From Caulobacter soli (GTDB lineage Bacteria; Pseudomonadota; Alphaproteobacteria; Caulobacterales; Caulobacteraceae): a stretch of 64,000 bases of DNA. The stretch spans positions 1,054,001 to 1,118,000 of the forward strand of contig NZ_CP049199.1 in NCBI RefSeq assembly GCF_011045195.1. The letters are read 5' to 3'. Positions within the stretch are counted from its first letter, which is position 1. Each line of letters opens with the position of its first letter. The position numbers and the translations under genes are program-made. The notes under the pieces are model-generated. The model was not told the origin of the DNA. It did no database searches and saw only the letters and a list, made by a program, of their open reading frames with translations. Positions 19,093-28,677 of this stretch are shown here, piece after piece.

Positions 19093-19405
19093 CGGCCTTC
19101 AACTCCAAATTCTACAAACGCGTCAAAAACTTGGCGCGTGCGTACAGTAGATACGTCTACATGCCACAAAAGTTTCGTATGTCACTCGCCTCAGATGTGA
19201 ATTTCGACCGTGGACGGCGATTATTTTGCTGAAAGTCTCTCGTCGATCGGCGATTTTTATCACGGGCGTCAAATAAGCATGTGAATTCGCCGGTTTTGCT
19301 GCTTTTTAAGGCGCTCGCGTCATGCGCTTGGGCGCGGGTTTTCTGACGGTTCAGCTGTATTCCGGATGTGGATTCGCGCGCGACCGGACCGCGTCAGGCA
19401 ACGGT
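19093..19405. other. AT-richer intergenic region without a recognised gene
   Basis: 313 bases between the tiny membrane protein and mnmA, both leftward. Composition is clearly more AT-rich than the coding DNA and it contains several TTTT/AAAA tracts. Promoter for the membrane protein is expected here. I see no convincing RNA gene or coding frame. Confidence 0.5.
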
Positions 19406-20623
19406 CTAGAGCGCGGCCCGTTCCGTCGCCACGATGAAGCCGCCGCCCAGCACGCGCTCGGGGTCGGCGGGGTCGTAGAGCACGCAGGCCTGGCCGGGGG
19501 CGACGCCTTCTTCCAGCACGTCGAACACCAGACGCGGTTCGCCATCCACCAGAGCCAGGCGGCCCGGGACGGGTTCGCGGGTCGAGCGCACGCGGGCCAG
19601 CACCGGCGCGCCATTGGCGGCGGCGGCTTCCAGGCTGTCTTCGGCGCCCAGCCAGTTGCCTTCCTTCAGCGACAGGGCCTGGGTCAGCAGCGCCTCGCGC
19701 GGGCCGACGATGACCTGGCGCTTGTCGGCGTCGATCCTGACCACGAATAGCGGGTCGCCCACGGCGATGTTCAGGCCCCGGCGCTGGCCGATGGTGTAGC
19801 GGGTGACGCCCTCGTGCCGGCCCAGCACGCGGCCGTCCATGTGCACCATGTCGCCGGGCAGGGCGCCTTGCGGCCGGATCCTGTCGATCACCGTGGTGTA
19901 CTTGCCCTCGGGCACGAAGCAGATGTCCTGGCTGTCGGGCTTGTCGGCGATGGCCAGGCCCAGCTCGGCGGCCACCAGGCGCACGGTCGGCTTGTCCATG
20001 CCGCCCAGCGGGAAGCGCAGGAAGTCCAGCTGCTCGGCCGTGGTGGCGAACAGGAAATAGCTCTGGTCCTTGGCCGGGTCGGCGGCGCGACGCAGCTGCG
20101 GGCGATTGCCGCCAGAAGCCGGCATGGCGCGCTGGACGTAGTGGCCGGTGGCCATGGCCTCAGCGCCCAGGTCGCGGGCCACGTCCAGCAGGTCGCGGAA
20201 CTTGACGGTCTGGTTGCAGCGCACGCAGGGGATCGGCGTCTCGCCGCGCAGATAGGCGTCGGCGAACTCCTCGATCACCTGCTCCTTGAAGCGGCTTTCG
20301 TAGTCGAGGACGTAGTGCGGGATGCCGATCCGCTCGGCCGCCATGCGAGCGTCCATGATGTCCTGGCCCGCGCAGCAGGCGCCCTTCTTGGCGATCGCCG
20401 CGCCGTGGTCGTAGAGCTGCAGGGTGACGCCCACCACGTCGTAGCCGGCCTTGGCCAGCAAGGCGGCGGTGACGGTGGAGTCCACGCCCCCGGACATGGC
20501 CGCCACGATCCGCGTCCCGACCGGCAGGCCGACGGCCGCGCGTGCCTGTTCGACCGCGCGGTCCAGGGCGGAGGTCGTGGTCACGGTGTCGAAGGTGGCG
20601 ATGTCGGCGTCCATCGCGGCCAT
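19406..20623 (-). CDS. mnmA: tRNA-specific 2-thiouridylase MnmA
   Basis: Cytoplasmic enzyme that thiolates U34 of Lys, Glu and Gln tRNAs. About 405 aa. PP-loop ATP-binding motif SGGVDST near residue 45, first catalytic Cys in the PCVRCN segment (about 140), second in the [10 protein letters not shown] block (about 240), and the C-terminal beta-barrel. The first Cys and CxxC arrangement match the TusE-dependent bacterial enzyme. The N-terminal 20 residues are not conserved-looking; an ATG at 20614 is also possible. Monocistronic. Confidence 0.95.
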   Translation of the reverse strand: MAAMDADIATFDTVTTTSALDRAVEQARAAVGLPVGTRIVAAMSGGVDSTVTAALLAKAGYDVVGVTLQLYDHGAAIAKKGACCAGQDIMDARMAAERIGIPHYVLDYESRFKEQVIEEFADAYLRGETPIPCVRCNQTVKFRDLLDVARDLGAEAMATGHYVQRAMPASGGNRPQLRRAADPAKDQSYFLFATTAEQLDFLRFPLGGMDKPTVRLVAAELGLAIADKPDSQDICFVPEGKYTTVIDRIRPQGALPGDMVHMDGRVLGRHEGVTRYTIGQRRGLNIAVGDPLFVVRIDADKRQVIVGPREALLTQALSLKEGNWLGAEDSLEAAAANGAPVLARVRSTREPVPGRLALVDGEPRLVFDVLEEGVAPGQACVLYDPADPERVLGGGFIVATERAAL

Positions 20624-20679
20624 ATAGCGAGTTGTGGCTGGTTTTGCGAGGTTTGGGGTGTCGCGGCGCGACCGTGCGT

Positions 20680-20771
20680 CCTTCGAGGCCCGCTGCGCGG
20701 TCGCCTCAGGATGAGGAATTCAGTACAGTCTTCCTCATCCTGAGGTGTGAGGCGAAGTCGAACCTCGAAGG
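20680..20771. repeat. Intergenic palindromic repeat (CCTCAGGATGAGGA family)
   Basis: Core 14-bp perfect arms at 20704-20717 and 20732-20745 with looser outer arms (CCTTCGAGG and CCTCGAAGG). It fills the gap between mnmA and flgL. Related to 16061-16149. Confidence 0.78.
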
Positions 20772-20793
20772 GCGTAAGGCGTCTCCGCCGTCC

Positions 20794-21717
20794 CTACTTC
20801 AGCACGTTCAGCAGCGACGAGTTCTGCAGGCTCGCAAAGACCTGGGCCGAGGCCTGGACGGCCAGCTTGGCCGACTCCAGGCGGGTGACCGCCTCGGCCA
20901 TGTCGACGTCGGTGATGCCGCCGACCATGGTCGTCAGGGTGTCGGCCTGGTTCGACAGGTCGGTCTTGGCGGTGTCGAAGCGCTTCTGGTTCAGACCGTT
21001 CTGGGCCTGGGCGGTGACCAGGCCGCTCTTGACGCCGTCGAAGACGGGCAGGAGGCCCTTGAGGAAGTCGCTCTGGGCCTGGGTCAGCTTGCCGGTGAAC
21101 GGACCGTTGGCGTCGACATAGGCCTGGACCTGCTGGAAGGCGCCGTACACGCCCGTGCCCAGCTTGTCGGCCAGCTGGCCGGTGTCGACCGAGGTGGTGT
21201 CGTCGATACGGTTGCTGGTGATGTACTGGTCGTTCTGGAACAGCGAGGAGATCGGCGGGCCGGCGGTCAGATCGGCCATGCTGGTGGCGGTGGTCGGCTG
21301 GGTGTCGGACTTGGCGCCGGCGAAGACGTAGCGGCCGTTGAACTTGCTGTTGAGGCCCTGGATCACGTCGCCGAACGCGCCGTTCAGCTGCTGCATCATG
21401 GTCTCGGCGCTGCCGGCGGCTATGGCGTTGGCGATGGCGTCACGGGCGTCCTGGGTGGCGTCGGCGACCTGGCCGATGCCGACGTCCTGCACGTCCAGCC
21501 GGTTGGAGACCAGGGTGGTCTGGCCCAGGAAGCCGGCGACCTTGGCCTGGGCGGTCTTCATCGCCGTCAGGACCTCGGCGTTCTTGGAATAGCCCTTCAG
21601 GTCGTTGGCGTTCTTCTGGCTGGAGACCTGTTCGCCGGCGATGTTCTGCAGCACCTGGGCGCGCATCAGGTTGCTGGTCATCACGCCGAAATTGCCGGAG
21701 GTGGAGACGCGGGTCAT
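20794..21717 (-). CDS. flgL: Flagellar hook-filament junction protein FlgL
   Basis: 307 aa, exported by the flagellar type III system to join hook-associated FlgK to the flagellin filament. Flagellin-like N-terminal helix (TRVSTSGNFGVMTSNLMRAQ) and C-terminal helix (DMAEAVTRLESAKLAVQASA, ending in a FASLQ segment) form the D0/D1 coiled coil. Starts 9 bases after flgK on the same strand, so it is cotranscribed. Sigma-54 control is inferred from the promoter upstream of flgK. Confidence 0.95.
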   Translation of the reverse strand: MTRVSTSGNFGVMTSNLMRAQVLQNIAGEQVSSQKNANDLKGYSKNAEVLTAMKTAQAKVAGFLGQTTLVSNRLDVQDVGIGQVADATQDARDAIANAIAAGSAETMMQQLNGAFGDVIQGLNSKFNGRYVFAGAKSDTQPTTATSMADLTAGPPISSLFQNDQYITSNRIDDTTSVDTGQLADKLGTGVYGAFQQVQAYVDANGPFTGKLTQAQSDFLKGLLPVFDGVKSGLVTAQAQNGLNQKRFDTAKTDLSNQADTLTTMVGGITDVDMAEAVTRLESAKLAVQASAQVFASLQNSSLLNVLK

Positions 21718-21726
21718 GGCTTAACC

Positions 21727-23841
21727 TCAAACGATATTGGTGAGGACATCGAACATGTCCTTCGTCGCCTGGATCAGGCGGGCGGAGGCGTTGAACGCCT
21801 GCTGGTAGGTGGTCAGGTTGACCAGTTCCTCGTCGAGGTTGACGCCTTCCTGCGACTGGCGCTGGGCGTCGACCTCGGTCTTGACGGACTCGGCCGCCTC
21901 CTTGCGGCTGGTGGCCGAGGCGGCCTTGCGGGCGATCGAGCCGCTGAAGTCCGCGCCGTAGCTCAGCACGCTCTTCTTGACGCCGGCCGCGTCGCCGGCG
22001 TTGGCGAAGGCGGCGGTGATGTCGCCGGACTTGGCCAGGGCCAGGGCGCCACGGCCGTCGCCGACCGCCAGGGCCGGCGTGCCGGCCGCGGCCGTCAGGT
22101 CCAGCTTGGCGAACGGCAGCTTGGACGGATCGGCGTCCATGGCCGGATCCACCTTGAACAGGCCGCCGCGCGTGCTACGCTCGCTCATGCCCACGCCGAA
22201 CAGCTGGCTGAGCGACGGGCCGCCGACGCCGCGCTGGGTCAGGTCCTCGACCACCGACAGATTGACCGGGGTGGCGGAATTCGGCGTGAAGGTCAGCTCG
22301 CCCTTCGAACCCAGGGCGAACGAGCCGTACAGGCCCACGCCCGAATTGCGGGAGTTCAGGGCGTCGATGGTCTCTTGCATCGAGCCCGTCCCGGTGGGGA
22401 TGGCCACCTGGATGTCGCGGATGCGGCTGCCGTCGCCGTCGGTCATGCGCAGGGTGATGGTCTGGCCGGGCGTGAAGCCGCTGGGATCGCTGGCGACCAT
22501 CCCGGTCTCGTAGGGCGAATAGCCGTCCGAGCGGATGACGTCGTTCAGGCCGAAGAACTGGGAAAAGCCCTTGCCGGCCTTGGTCGAGGGGGTGGTGGCG
22601 TTGTCGACGATGGCGATGCCGTTGGTCGAGGTCGTGGTGTTCAGGCTCAGCTCGCCGTTGGCGAAGCCCGCCGTGGCGGTGCCGCCCAGCGCGGTGTTCA
22701 GCTGGGTCAGGAAGTTGGTGTTGGTGAAGGCCGGGCCAGGCGCGCCGTTGACCGTCATGGTCCCGGCGCTGAAGTCGACGTCGACACGCTGGACGATGGC
22801 GCCGGCGGCGTTGGTGATGGCGATCGTCGTCTTGCCGGTGAAGTTGGCGAAGGCGGTGGCGGCGTCCAGGCCGGTGTCCTTGCCGGTCATCGTGTTGGGC
22901 GCGGGGACCGAGCTGGAGGCGTTGGAGGCGCGGTTCAGCTCCTCGGCCGCCCGGCTGACGAACTCGCCCAGCTGGTCGGACAGGTTGGGCAGCTCGGTGT
23001 TGCGCAGCTGCAGAAGGCCCTGGATCTCGCCGTTGGTGACGGCCAGCGGCATGACCTGGCCGCCGCTGTTGGCGGTGACCACCGTCAGATAGCCGTTGGC
23101 CGGACCCGATTGATTGTAGGTTACCGTGGCGGGGCCGTTGCCGGCCAGGGTGACGCCCTCGGCCGAGCGCACCATGACGCCGCCGTTGGCGCGGTCGCTG
23201 ACCTGGATGTTCATATAGGTCGACAGCTCGTTGATCAGTCCGCTCTGGACGTTCTCCGAACCGGTGCCGTCGGCGCCCGACATCTTGGCGCGGGTGATGT
23301 CGACGTTCAGGCTGTCGATCTGCTTGAGCAGGTCGTTGACGCGGTCGACGTCGGCGCCGATGCGGTTGTCGGTGTCCTTGATCTGGCTCGACAGCGACGA
23401 GGTGATCCGCTTGCTCTCGCTGAGGAAGTCCTCGACCTTGGTGACGGTGCTGCTGCGCAGGAGGGTCGAGGACGGATCGTCCGACGCCGCCGAGAACGCC
23501 GCGTACACGTCATCCAGCGTGGCGAAGAAGTTGTTGGCCGCGCTGGGGTCGCCGAACAGCTTCTGGGCGTTGTCCATGGCGGTGGCGATCGCGCTGGTGC
23601 GACCGGAGTCGGACGCGCCGTTCAGGCTGGCGGCGGCCATGAACTTGTCGGTGGCCCGCTTGATGGCGTCGATATTGACGCCCACGCCCATGCCGTTCGA
23701 CACGAGGTTGGACTGGCTGATCGTCTTGCGGACGTAGCCGGCGGTGTTGATGTTGGCGACGTTGTCGGAGGTGACGCGCAGGCCCGTCTGGGCCGCCATC
23801 ATCCCCGAGGTCGCCACATTCAAGATGGTGTTCAACGACAT
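21727..23841 (-). CDS. flgK: Flagellar hook-associated protein FlgK
   Basis: 704 aa hook-filament junction protein HAP1. Conserved N-terminal rod/hook signature (MSLNTILNVATSGMMAAQTG and DNVANINTAGYVRK) and a C-terminal flagellin-like helix (LVNLTTYQQAFNASARLIQA). Longer than the roughly 550 aa of enteric FlgK, with an enlarged Ser/Thr/Gly-rich surface region. Heads the flgK-flgL pair, divergent from the fliK-flgD-flgE hook operon across a 402-base regulatory region. Confidence 0.95.
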   Translation of the reverse strand: MSLNTILNVATSGMMAAQTGLRVTSDNVANINTAGYVRKTISQSNLVSNGMGVGVNIDAIKRATDKFMAAASLNGASDSGRTSAIATAMDNAQKLFGDPSAANNFFATLDDVYAAFSAASDDPSSTLLRSSTVTKVEDFLSESKRITSSLSSQIKDTDNRIGADVDRVNDLLKQIDSLNVDITRAKMSGADGTGSENVQSGLINELSTYMNIQVSDRANGGVMVRSAEGVTLAGNGPATVTYNQSGPANGYLTVVTANSGGQVMPLAVTNGEIQGLLQLRNTELPNLSDQLGEFVSRAAEELNRASNASSSVPAPNTMTGKDTGLDAATAFANFTGKTTIAITNAAGAIVQRVDVDFSAGTMTVNGAPGPAFTNTNFLTQLNTALGGTATAGFANGELSLNTTTSTNGIAIVDNATTPSTKAGKGFSQFFGLNDVIRSDGYSPYETGMVASDPSGFTPGQTITLRMTDGDGSRIRDIQVAIPTGTGSMQETIDALNSRNSGVGLYGSFALGSKGELTFTPNSATPVNLSVVEDLTQRGVGGPSLSQLFGVGMSERSTRGGLFKVDPAMDADPSKLPFAKLDLTAAAGTPALAVGDGRGALALAKSGDITAAFANAGDAAGVKKSVLSYGADFSGSIARKAASATSRKEAAESVKTEVDAQRQSQEGVNLDEELVNLTTYQQAFNASARLIQATKDMFDVLTNIV

Positions 23842-24003
23842 GGTCTATTCTCCGGCCTGCTCGGCAAACCACGAACGGCACGACGCGACCTTGCCCGGCG
23901 AAAACTGCCGGGCGTTGTGGGGTTCGACCCCTTCGGCGATGTGCAAGCCATTGAAAATCATGGCAATTCGTTCCTGACGTCGAGCGAGCGACAGAAACCT
24001 ATG

Positions 24004-24020
24004 CGCAAGGAGGGCGCCAA
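24004..24020 (-). promoter_or_regulatory. Sigma-54 promoter for flgK-flgL
   Basis: Read on the minus strand, TTGGCGCCCTCCTTGC has the -24 GG and -12 GC spaced by 10 bases, close to the consensus TGGCAC-N5-TTGC. It points to flgK about 160 bases away. An upstream CGGCAA-type element at 24075-24080 resembles FlbD ftr enhancer sites. Confidence 0.6.
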
Positions 24021-24163
24021 CTGCGGGTGGGGCAGGGCGACGCGGCAACCCTGGTCCTGTTAACCCTGTTTGGCTCGGCAAAAAGCGCCGTGGTCGGCCT
24101 TTCCGAACTCGTAAACGCAAGATTAATATCAACTAAAACAATTAGTTATGTGAATTTCGCGAG

Positions 24164-24180
24164 TTGGCCCGGCGGTTGCT
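24164..24180 (+). promoter_or_regulatory. Sigma-54 promoter for fliK-flgD-flgE
   Basis: TTGGCCC-N5-TTGCT, an almost perfect -24/-12 sigma-54 promoter, 64 bases before fliK. An AT-rich tract just upstream (24120-24155) could be an IHF bend, and FlbD enhancer-like CGGCAA motifs lie nearby. The divergent pairing matches the Caulobacter hook-gene layout. Confidence 0.8.
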
Positions 24181-24243
24181 CAGGGAAGTCCGGATCAAGG
24201 CGTGTCCTCTTCGGGCCGCCATCCTCCGTGGACCCTACGACGC

Positions 24244-25956
24244 ATGACCGCGATCGCTGCTCCCGCTTCCGTCCTGCCCTCGACCCCGGCGATCGCCGGC
24301 GGTTACGACAAGGACGCGGCCGAAGGCTTCGGCGCGCTGCTGGCTCAGAACACCAGCGCGAACGCCTCGAACGACAAGGCGCCCACGCGAGACACCGGCA
24401 AGGTCGCCAGCAAGGCGGCCGACCGGGCGCAGGACAACAAGGCCGCCGACTCCAAAGCCGCCGACCGCGCCTCGGACGCCAAGGCGGACAAGACCGCCGA
24501 CGCTTCCGACAAGGCCGCCGACGCCAAGACGACCAAGGCCGCGGACGCCGCCCAGAACGACAAGAGCACGGACGCCGCCGCCACCGACGATAAGACCGAC
24601 AGCAAGGACCAGGCCGCCGCGGACACGGCCGGCGCCGCCGACGACGGCAAGGCCGCCGATGCGACCACCGGCCAGGCCGACGCCGCCGCCCTGGCCGCGG
24701 CCGCCGCCCTGATCGCCGCGATGCAGGCGCCCACGGTCGAGACGCCCAAGCCGGCGACGACCGGCGACGCCACGGCCACGGCGACCGCCGCCCAGACCGC
24801 GGCGACCCAGACCGCCTTCGCGCCGGTCGTCGCCCAGGCCGCCGCTTCCAAGGACGCCGCCGTTCCCGCCGCCGCCCTGGCGACGGACGCCGCCGACGCC
24901 GCGCCGACCTCCGACCTGCCGCAAGCGCCGGCCGTTTCGGCCGCCGACCTTGCCGCCGCAGCAGCGGCCAAGGCGGCGACGGCGACGGCTTTGGCCGCAC
25001 CGACCGTCAAGCCGGAAGCCGCCGCGACCGCGCCGGCCGCCCAGGCCGCCGTTCCCGCCGCCGCCGAAGCCGCCCTCGCGGCCCTGGCCGCCGCCGTGCC
25101 GCAGACCGACGCCGCCGAGCCCGCGCCCGCTCAGACAACCGCCGCCGCCCAGGCCGCCACGCCGGAAGTCGCCTCGGTGGTCGGCAAGGTCGTCAAGGCC
25201 GCCGAGCCGAAGACCGCTTCCACCACCGCGACCGCCGTCGCCGCGGCCGTGGCCGACGCCGCCGCCGAACCGGTCCACGGCCAGGTCGTCGCCTCGGCCC
25301 ACGGCGCGACGACGGGCGAAGGCTCGCCCGAAGGCGGCGCCCAGGACCAGTCGGGCGCCCAGAACTCGGCCCTCAAGGACGCCGCGCCGATCATCGCCAA
25401 GGCCGACGCCGCGGCGGCCGCTCCCACCTTCATCGCCCCCGGCACCACGGCGGCTCCCACCCCGATCGTCGCGGCCCAGCTGCCCAAGGCCGGGCCGGAA
25501 ACGGTCAGCCACCTGACGACCGAGATCGCCAGCAAGGCGGTGGTGGGCAAGACCAGCCGCTTCGACGTGGTGCTGCAGCCCGAAGGCCTGGGCCGGGTGG
25601 ACGTGCGCATCGAGATCGCCAAGGACGGCAAGCTGACCGCCGCCCTGAACTTCGACAATCCGGCCGCCGCCGCCGACATGCGCGGCAAGTCGGGCGAGCT
25701 GCGCCAGGCCCTGGCCGCGGCCGGCTTCAACGTCGCAGACAACGCCCTCAGCTTCGACAGCTCGAGCCAGAACCAGAACGGCCAGAGCCAGAACGCTTTC
25801 TTCGACTTCCAGAACCAGCAGGGCGGCGACAGCCGCCAGGCTTTCCAGGGACGCGCCTTCCAGTCGGCCCTGAACGAAGACATCCCGCTTGCCCCGTCCG
25901 CCCTGCTGCCTGGCCTCCGCGTGGCCGAGGCCAGCGGCGTCGACGTCAGAATCTAG
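24244..25956 (+). CDS. fliK: Flagellar hook-length control protein FliK
   Basis: 570 aa. About 400 residues of Ala/Asp/Lys-rich low-complexity sequence, thought in the family to act as the hook-length ruler, precede a C-terminal Flg_hook domain (about 425-520) with LQPEGLGRVDVRIEIAKD and LRQALAAAGFNV, which switches export specificity through FlhB. First gene of the hook operon. Start at 24244 has a usable context (TACGACGC); an upstream GTG lengthening the protein by 14 aa is possible. The extreme Ala content is notable. Confidence 0.9.
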   Translation: MTAIAAPASVLPSTPAIAGGYDKDAAEGFGALLAQNTSANASNDKAPTRDTGKVASKAADRAQDNKAADSKAADRASDAKADKTADASDKAADAKTTKAADAAQNDKSTDAAATDDKTDSKDQAAADTAGAADDGKAADATTGQADAAALAAAAALIAAMQAPTVETPKPATTGDATATATAAQTAATQTAFAPVVAQAAASKDAAVPAAALATDAADAAPTSDLPQAPAVSAADLAAAAAAKAATATALAAPTVKPEAAATAPAAQAAVPAAAEAALAALAAAVPQTDAAEPAPAQTTAAAQAATPEVASVVGKVVKAAEPKTASTTATAVAAAVADAAAEPVHGQVVASAHGATTGEGSPEGGAQDQSGAQNSALKDAAPIIAKADAAAAAPTFIAPGTTAAPTPIVAAQLPKAGPETVSHLTTEIASKAVVGKTSRFDVVLQPEGLGRVDVRIEIAKDGKLTAALNFDNPAAAADMRGKSGELRQALAAAGFNVADNALSFDSSSQNQNGQSQNAFFDFQNQQGGDSRQAFQGRAFQSALNEDIPLAPSALLPGLRVAEASGVDVRI

Positions 25957-25967
25957 GAGATTTCGCC

Positions 25968-26684
25968 ATGGTCACCGCCACGGGCAGCACCGGCAACGCC
26001 ACGCTCGACAAGATCAACAACTCGCGGAACTCGCTCGCCAACAACGAGCAGACGTTCCTCAAGCTGCTGACCACCCAGCTGAAGAACCAGGATCCGCTGT
26101 CGCCCACCGACACGACCCAGATGACCAGCCAGATCACCCAGATGACCGGCGTCGAGCAGCAGCTGGTCACCAACGACCTGCTGACGGCCCTGGTCGGGAT
26201 GAGCACGGGCGGCGGCATCAGCGAGGGCGTCAACCTGATGGGCAAGCAGGTCACCGCCGAAACCGACAAGTCGGTGCTCAAGAACGGCGAGGCCAGCTGG
26301 AGCTACACCCAGAGCCGCGCGGCCACCGGGGTCAAGGTCGAGGTCATCGACAAGTTCGGCAAGACCATCGCCACGGTCCTGCCGGACGACATGTCGGGCG
26401 GCGACCACACCTTCAAGTGGGACGGCAAGAGCACCCCCGAAGGCGTCAAGCAGCCGGACGGCGGCGAATACACCATCAAGGTGACCGCCACCGACGGCAA
26501 CGACACCGCCATCACCACCACGGCCAAGGGACGGATCGACGGCATCGTCACCAAGGTGACCAACGAGAGCGGCGTCAACATGGTCTGGATCGGCGACACC
26601 AAGGTCCCGCTCGACTCCGTGATCGGCGTCACCAACGCCGCGGCCGACCCGCCCAAGGACGACACCGACACGACGACCACCTAA
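25968..26684 (+). CDS. flgD: Flagellar hook-cap protein FlgD
   Basis: 238 aa hook assembly scaffold. The N-terminal FlgD signature is present (NEQTFLKLLTTQLKNQDPLS, then TQMTGVEQQL), followed by an Ig/Tudor-like domain with DGKSTPEGVKQPDGGEYTIK. 11 bases after fliK with TAGGAG as ribosome site overlapping the fliK stop, so clearly in one operon with fliK and flgE. Confidence 0.95.
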   Translation: MVTATGSTGNATLDKINNSRNSLANNEQTFLKLLTTQLKNQDPLSPTDTTQMTSQITQMTGVEQQLVTNDLLTALVGMSTGGGISEGVNLMGKQVTAETDKSVLKNGEASWSYTQSRAATGVKVEVIDKFGKTIATVLPDDMSGGDHTFKWDGKSTPEGVKQPDGGEYTIKVTATDGNDTAITTTAKGRIDGIVTKVTNESGVNMVWIGDTKVPLDSVIGVTNAAADPPKDDTDTTTT

Positions 26685-26828
26685 CGGCCGTCACCACCCG
26701 ATGAACGGGCGTCAGAAAGACGCCGTCGCGGTCTCCCCCGGCGCCTCGCTGGATTTCGAGACCCAAACGCAAACCGCGCTGAACCCTCAAACCCATCCGT
26801 TTTTGAATTTCATCGCAGGATCGCAGTC

Positions 26829-28508
26829 ATGAGCATCAACAGCGCCATGCTCGCCGGGGTTTCCGGCCTGATCTCCAACTCGTCGGCCCTGGCCGCGATT
26901 TCGGACAACATCGCCAACGTCAACACCGTCGGCTACAAGCGCGTGTCGGCCAACTTCTCGACGCTGGTCACCTCGCAGAGCAAGAACGCCACCTACAGCG
27001 CCGGCGGCGTCTCGGCCAAGACCCACCAGTTCATCAGCCAGCAAGGCCTGACCCAGGCCACGACCTCGAACCTGGACCTGTCGATCGCCGGTTCGGGTTT
27101 CTTCGTCGGCACCGAGAAGCCGGAAGGCCTGACCGCCACCGACACCCGCTCGTTCACCCGCGCCGGCTCGTTCCAGCTCGACAATCTGGGCTACCTGCGC
27201 AACGACGCGGGCCTCTATCTGCAAGGCTGGCTGGCCGACCCGGTGACCGGCGCGATCACGCCCGACCCGTCGGACCTGACCCAGCTGTCGTCGATCAATG
27301 TCGGCACCGTCGGCGGCACCGCCGAAAAGACCACCCGGGCCGGCGTCAACGCCAACCTGCGCTCGGAAACGCCGATCTCCGCCGCCGCCAACGCCGTGTC
27401 CAACAAGGGCAACCTGGTGGACAGCGCCGGCGTGACCTCGGCCTACACGGTCTATTACAGCCCGACCGGCACCGGTAACCAGTACAACGTCGAAGTCCGC
27501 AAGGCCGGCGTGGCCGTGGCGACCGGCGTCAACACCTACGACCCGGTCACCGGCGCCCTGCTGACCTCGACCCTGCCGGGCACCGCGCCCAACGTGCAGA
27601 TCGCCGCCGGCCCGCCGGCCGTGACCCTGACCCAGACCCAGCTGGGCGTGAACAACAAGACCGACGCCGTCGCCAGCGGCGCCTACGATCCGGCGACCCG
27701 CTCGATGTCGGACTACGCCAAGGACCCGACCACGGGCGTCAAGCCGGACTTCGAAATCCAGATCCCGGTCTCGGACTCCAAGGGCGGCCAGCGCACGGTC
27801 ACCCTGTCGCTGCTGAAGGGCCCCGGCCCCAACGAATGGTACGCCGAACTGCGCGCCAAGCCGGGCGACCTGGACAACAACGCCAACGGCCTGATCAGCT
27901 CGGGCAAGATCACCTTCACCACCGACGGCAAGCTGTCCAGCACGGGCGGCCTGTTCGGGACCACCAACCCGACCTCGATCAGCATCGCCGCGTCCGATCC
28001 GCTGTCCACCGGCACGACGCCGCGCTGGGCCGACGGCCTGGGCATCGACAGCCAGGACATCCAGATCGACCTGGCCAGCGCCGCCGGCGGCCTGACCCAG
28101 TACAACAGCCAGTCGGTGGTCCAGTCGGTCAACACCAACGGCACGGCCTTCGGCAACCTGACCAACATCGAAGTCGACGACGAAGGCTATGTTTCGGCGA
28201 TCTTCGACAACGGCGTGACCCGCCGGATCGCACAGGTAGCGATCGCGACCTTCTCAAACCCCAACGGATTGAAGGGGGTGAACGGAAATGCATATCGCGT
28301 CACCAACGAAAGCGGCACCTATAGCTTGAAGACTCCAGGTGGCGGCGGCGCGGGCTCGATTGCTCCGTCCACGCTGGAAGCTTCGACGGTCGACTTGTCG
28401 ACCGAGTTCACGGGGTTGATCACGACACAAAGAGCCTATTCGGCTTCGTCGAAGATCATCACCACCGCTGACCAGATGCTAGAAGAGCTTCTGAGCATTA
28501 AGCGGTAA
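26829..28508 (+). CDS. flgE: Flagellar hook protein FlgE
   Basis: Hook subunit, 559 aa, within the range of Caulobacter-type FlgE and longer than the roughly 400 aa of enteric FlgE. N-terminal rod signature (LAAISDNIANVNTVGYKR), C-terminal flg_bbr_C helix (STEFTGLITTQRAYSASSKI, then ITTADQMLEELLS). Preceded by 144 bases with a small hairpin (GGCGTC-AGAAA-GACGCC at 26708-26724), which may modulate hook-protein translation. Last gene of the sigma-54 hook operon; its stop lies in a hairpin. Confidence 0.96.
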   Translation: MSINSAMLAGVSGLISNSSALAAISDNIANVNTVGYKRVSANFSTLVTSQSKNATYSAGGVSAKTHQFISQQGLTQATTSNLDLSIAGSGFFVGTEKPEGLTATDTRSFTRAGSFQLDNLGYLRNDAGLYLQGWLADPVTGAITPDPSDLTQLSSINVGTVGGTAEKTTRAGVNANLRSETPISAAANAVSNKGNLVDSAGVTSAYTVYYSPTGTGNQYNVEVRKAGVAVATGVNTYDPVTGALLTSTLPGTAPNVQIAAGPPAVTLTQTQLGVNNKTDAVASGAYDPATRSMSDYAKDPTTGVKPDFEIQIPVSDSKGGQRTVTLSLLKGPGPNEWYAELRAKPGDLDNNANGLISSGKITFTTDGKLSSTGGLFGTTNPTSISIAASDPLSTGTTPRWADGLGIDSQDIQIDLASAAGGLTQYNSQSVVQSVNTNGTAFGNLTNIEVDDEGYVSAIFDNGVTRRIAQVAIATFSNPNGLKGVNGNAYRVTNESGTYSLKTPGGGGAGSIAPSTLEASTVDLSTEFTGLITTQRAYSASSKIITTADQMLEELLSIKR

Positions 28509-28536
28509 TTACAGGTCTTAACTGACCTTAATTACC
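28504..28536 (+). terminator. Hairpin over the flgE stop, containing TTAA pair
   Basis: 13-bp stem with one bulged C (GGTAATTA-C-AGGTC against GACCT-TAATTACC) and loop TTAACT. The flgE stop codon is in the left arm. The same bases contain TTAA-N6-TTAA (28518-28531), one base short of the canonical CtrA box (N7), so this stretch could both terminate hook transcription and bind CtrA ahead of sciP. Confidence 0.5.
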
Positions 28537-28677
28537 CTGTATCACATTGATACATCACCGGAGTAGGGAGAAAGCCTCGTGTTTCAGTCTTTCTTTACTA
28601 TTGGAATTAAGCGCCTGTTATTTCCCGGCGCCTATATTCCTCTCCAACAGTGATGGTTGTGGGAAAGGCGTAAAGCC

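Noticed and set aside
20542..24063. Very long open frame (over 1100 codons) antisense to flgL, flgK and mnmA
   Set aside because: Composition is that of a mirror frame of GC-rich genes (Arg, Gly, Val, His-rich repeats); flgL/flgK have clear family matches on the other strand.
24235..25512. Gly/Arg-rich antisense frame over fliK
   Set aside because: Direct reflection of the Ala/Asp-rich FliK repeats; not a gene.
28509..28677. Canonical CtrA box upstream of sciP
   Set aside because: TTAA pairs are 6 bases apart, not 7, and overlap a hairpin; reported only as a possible site.
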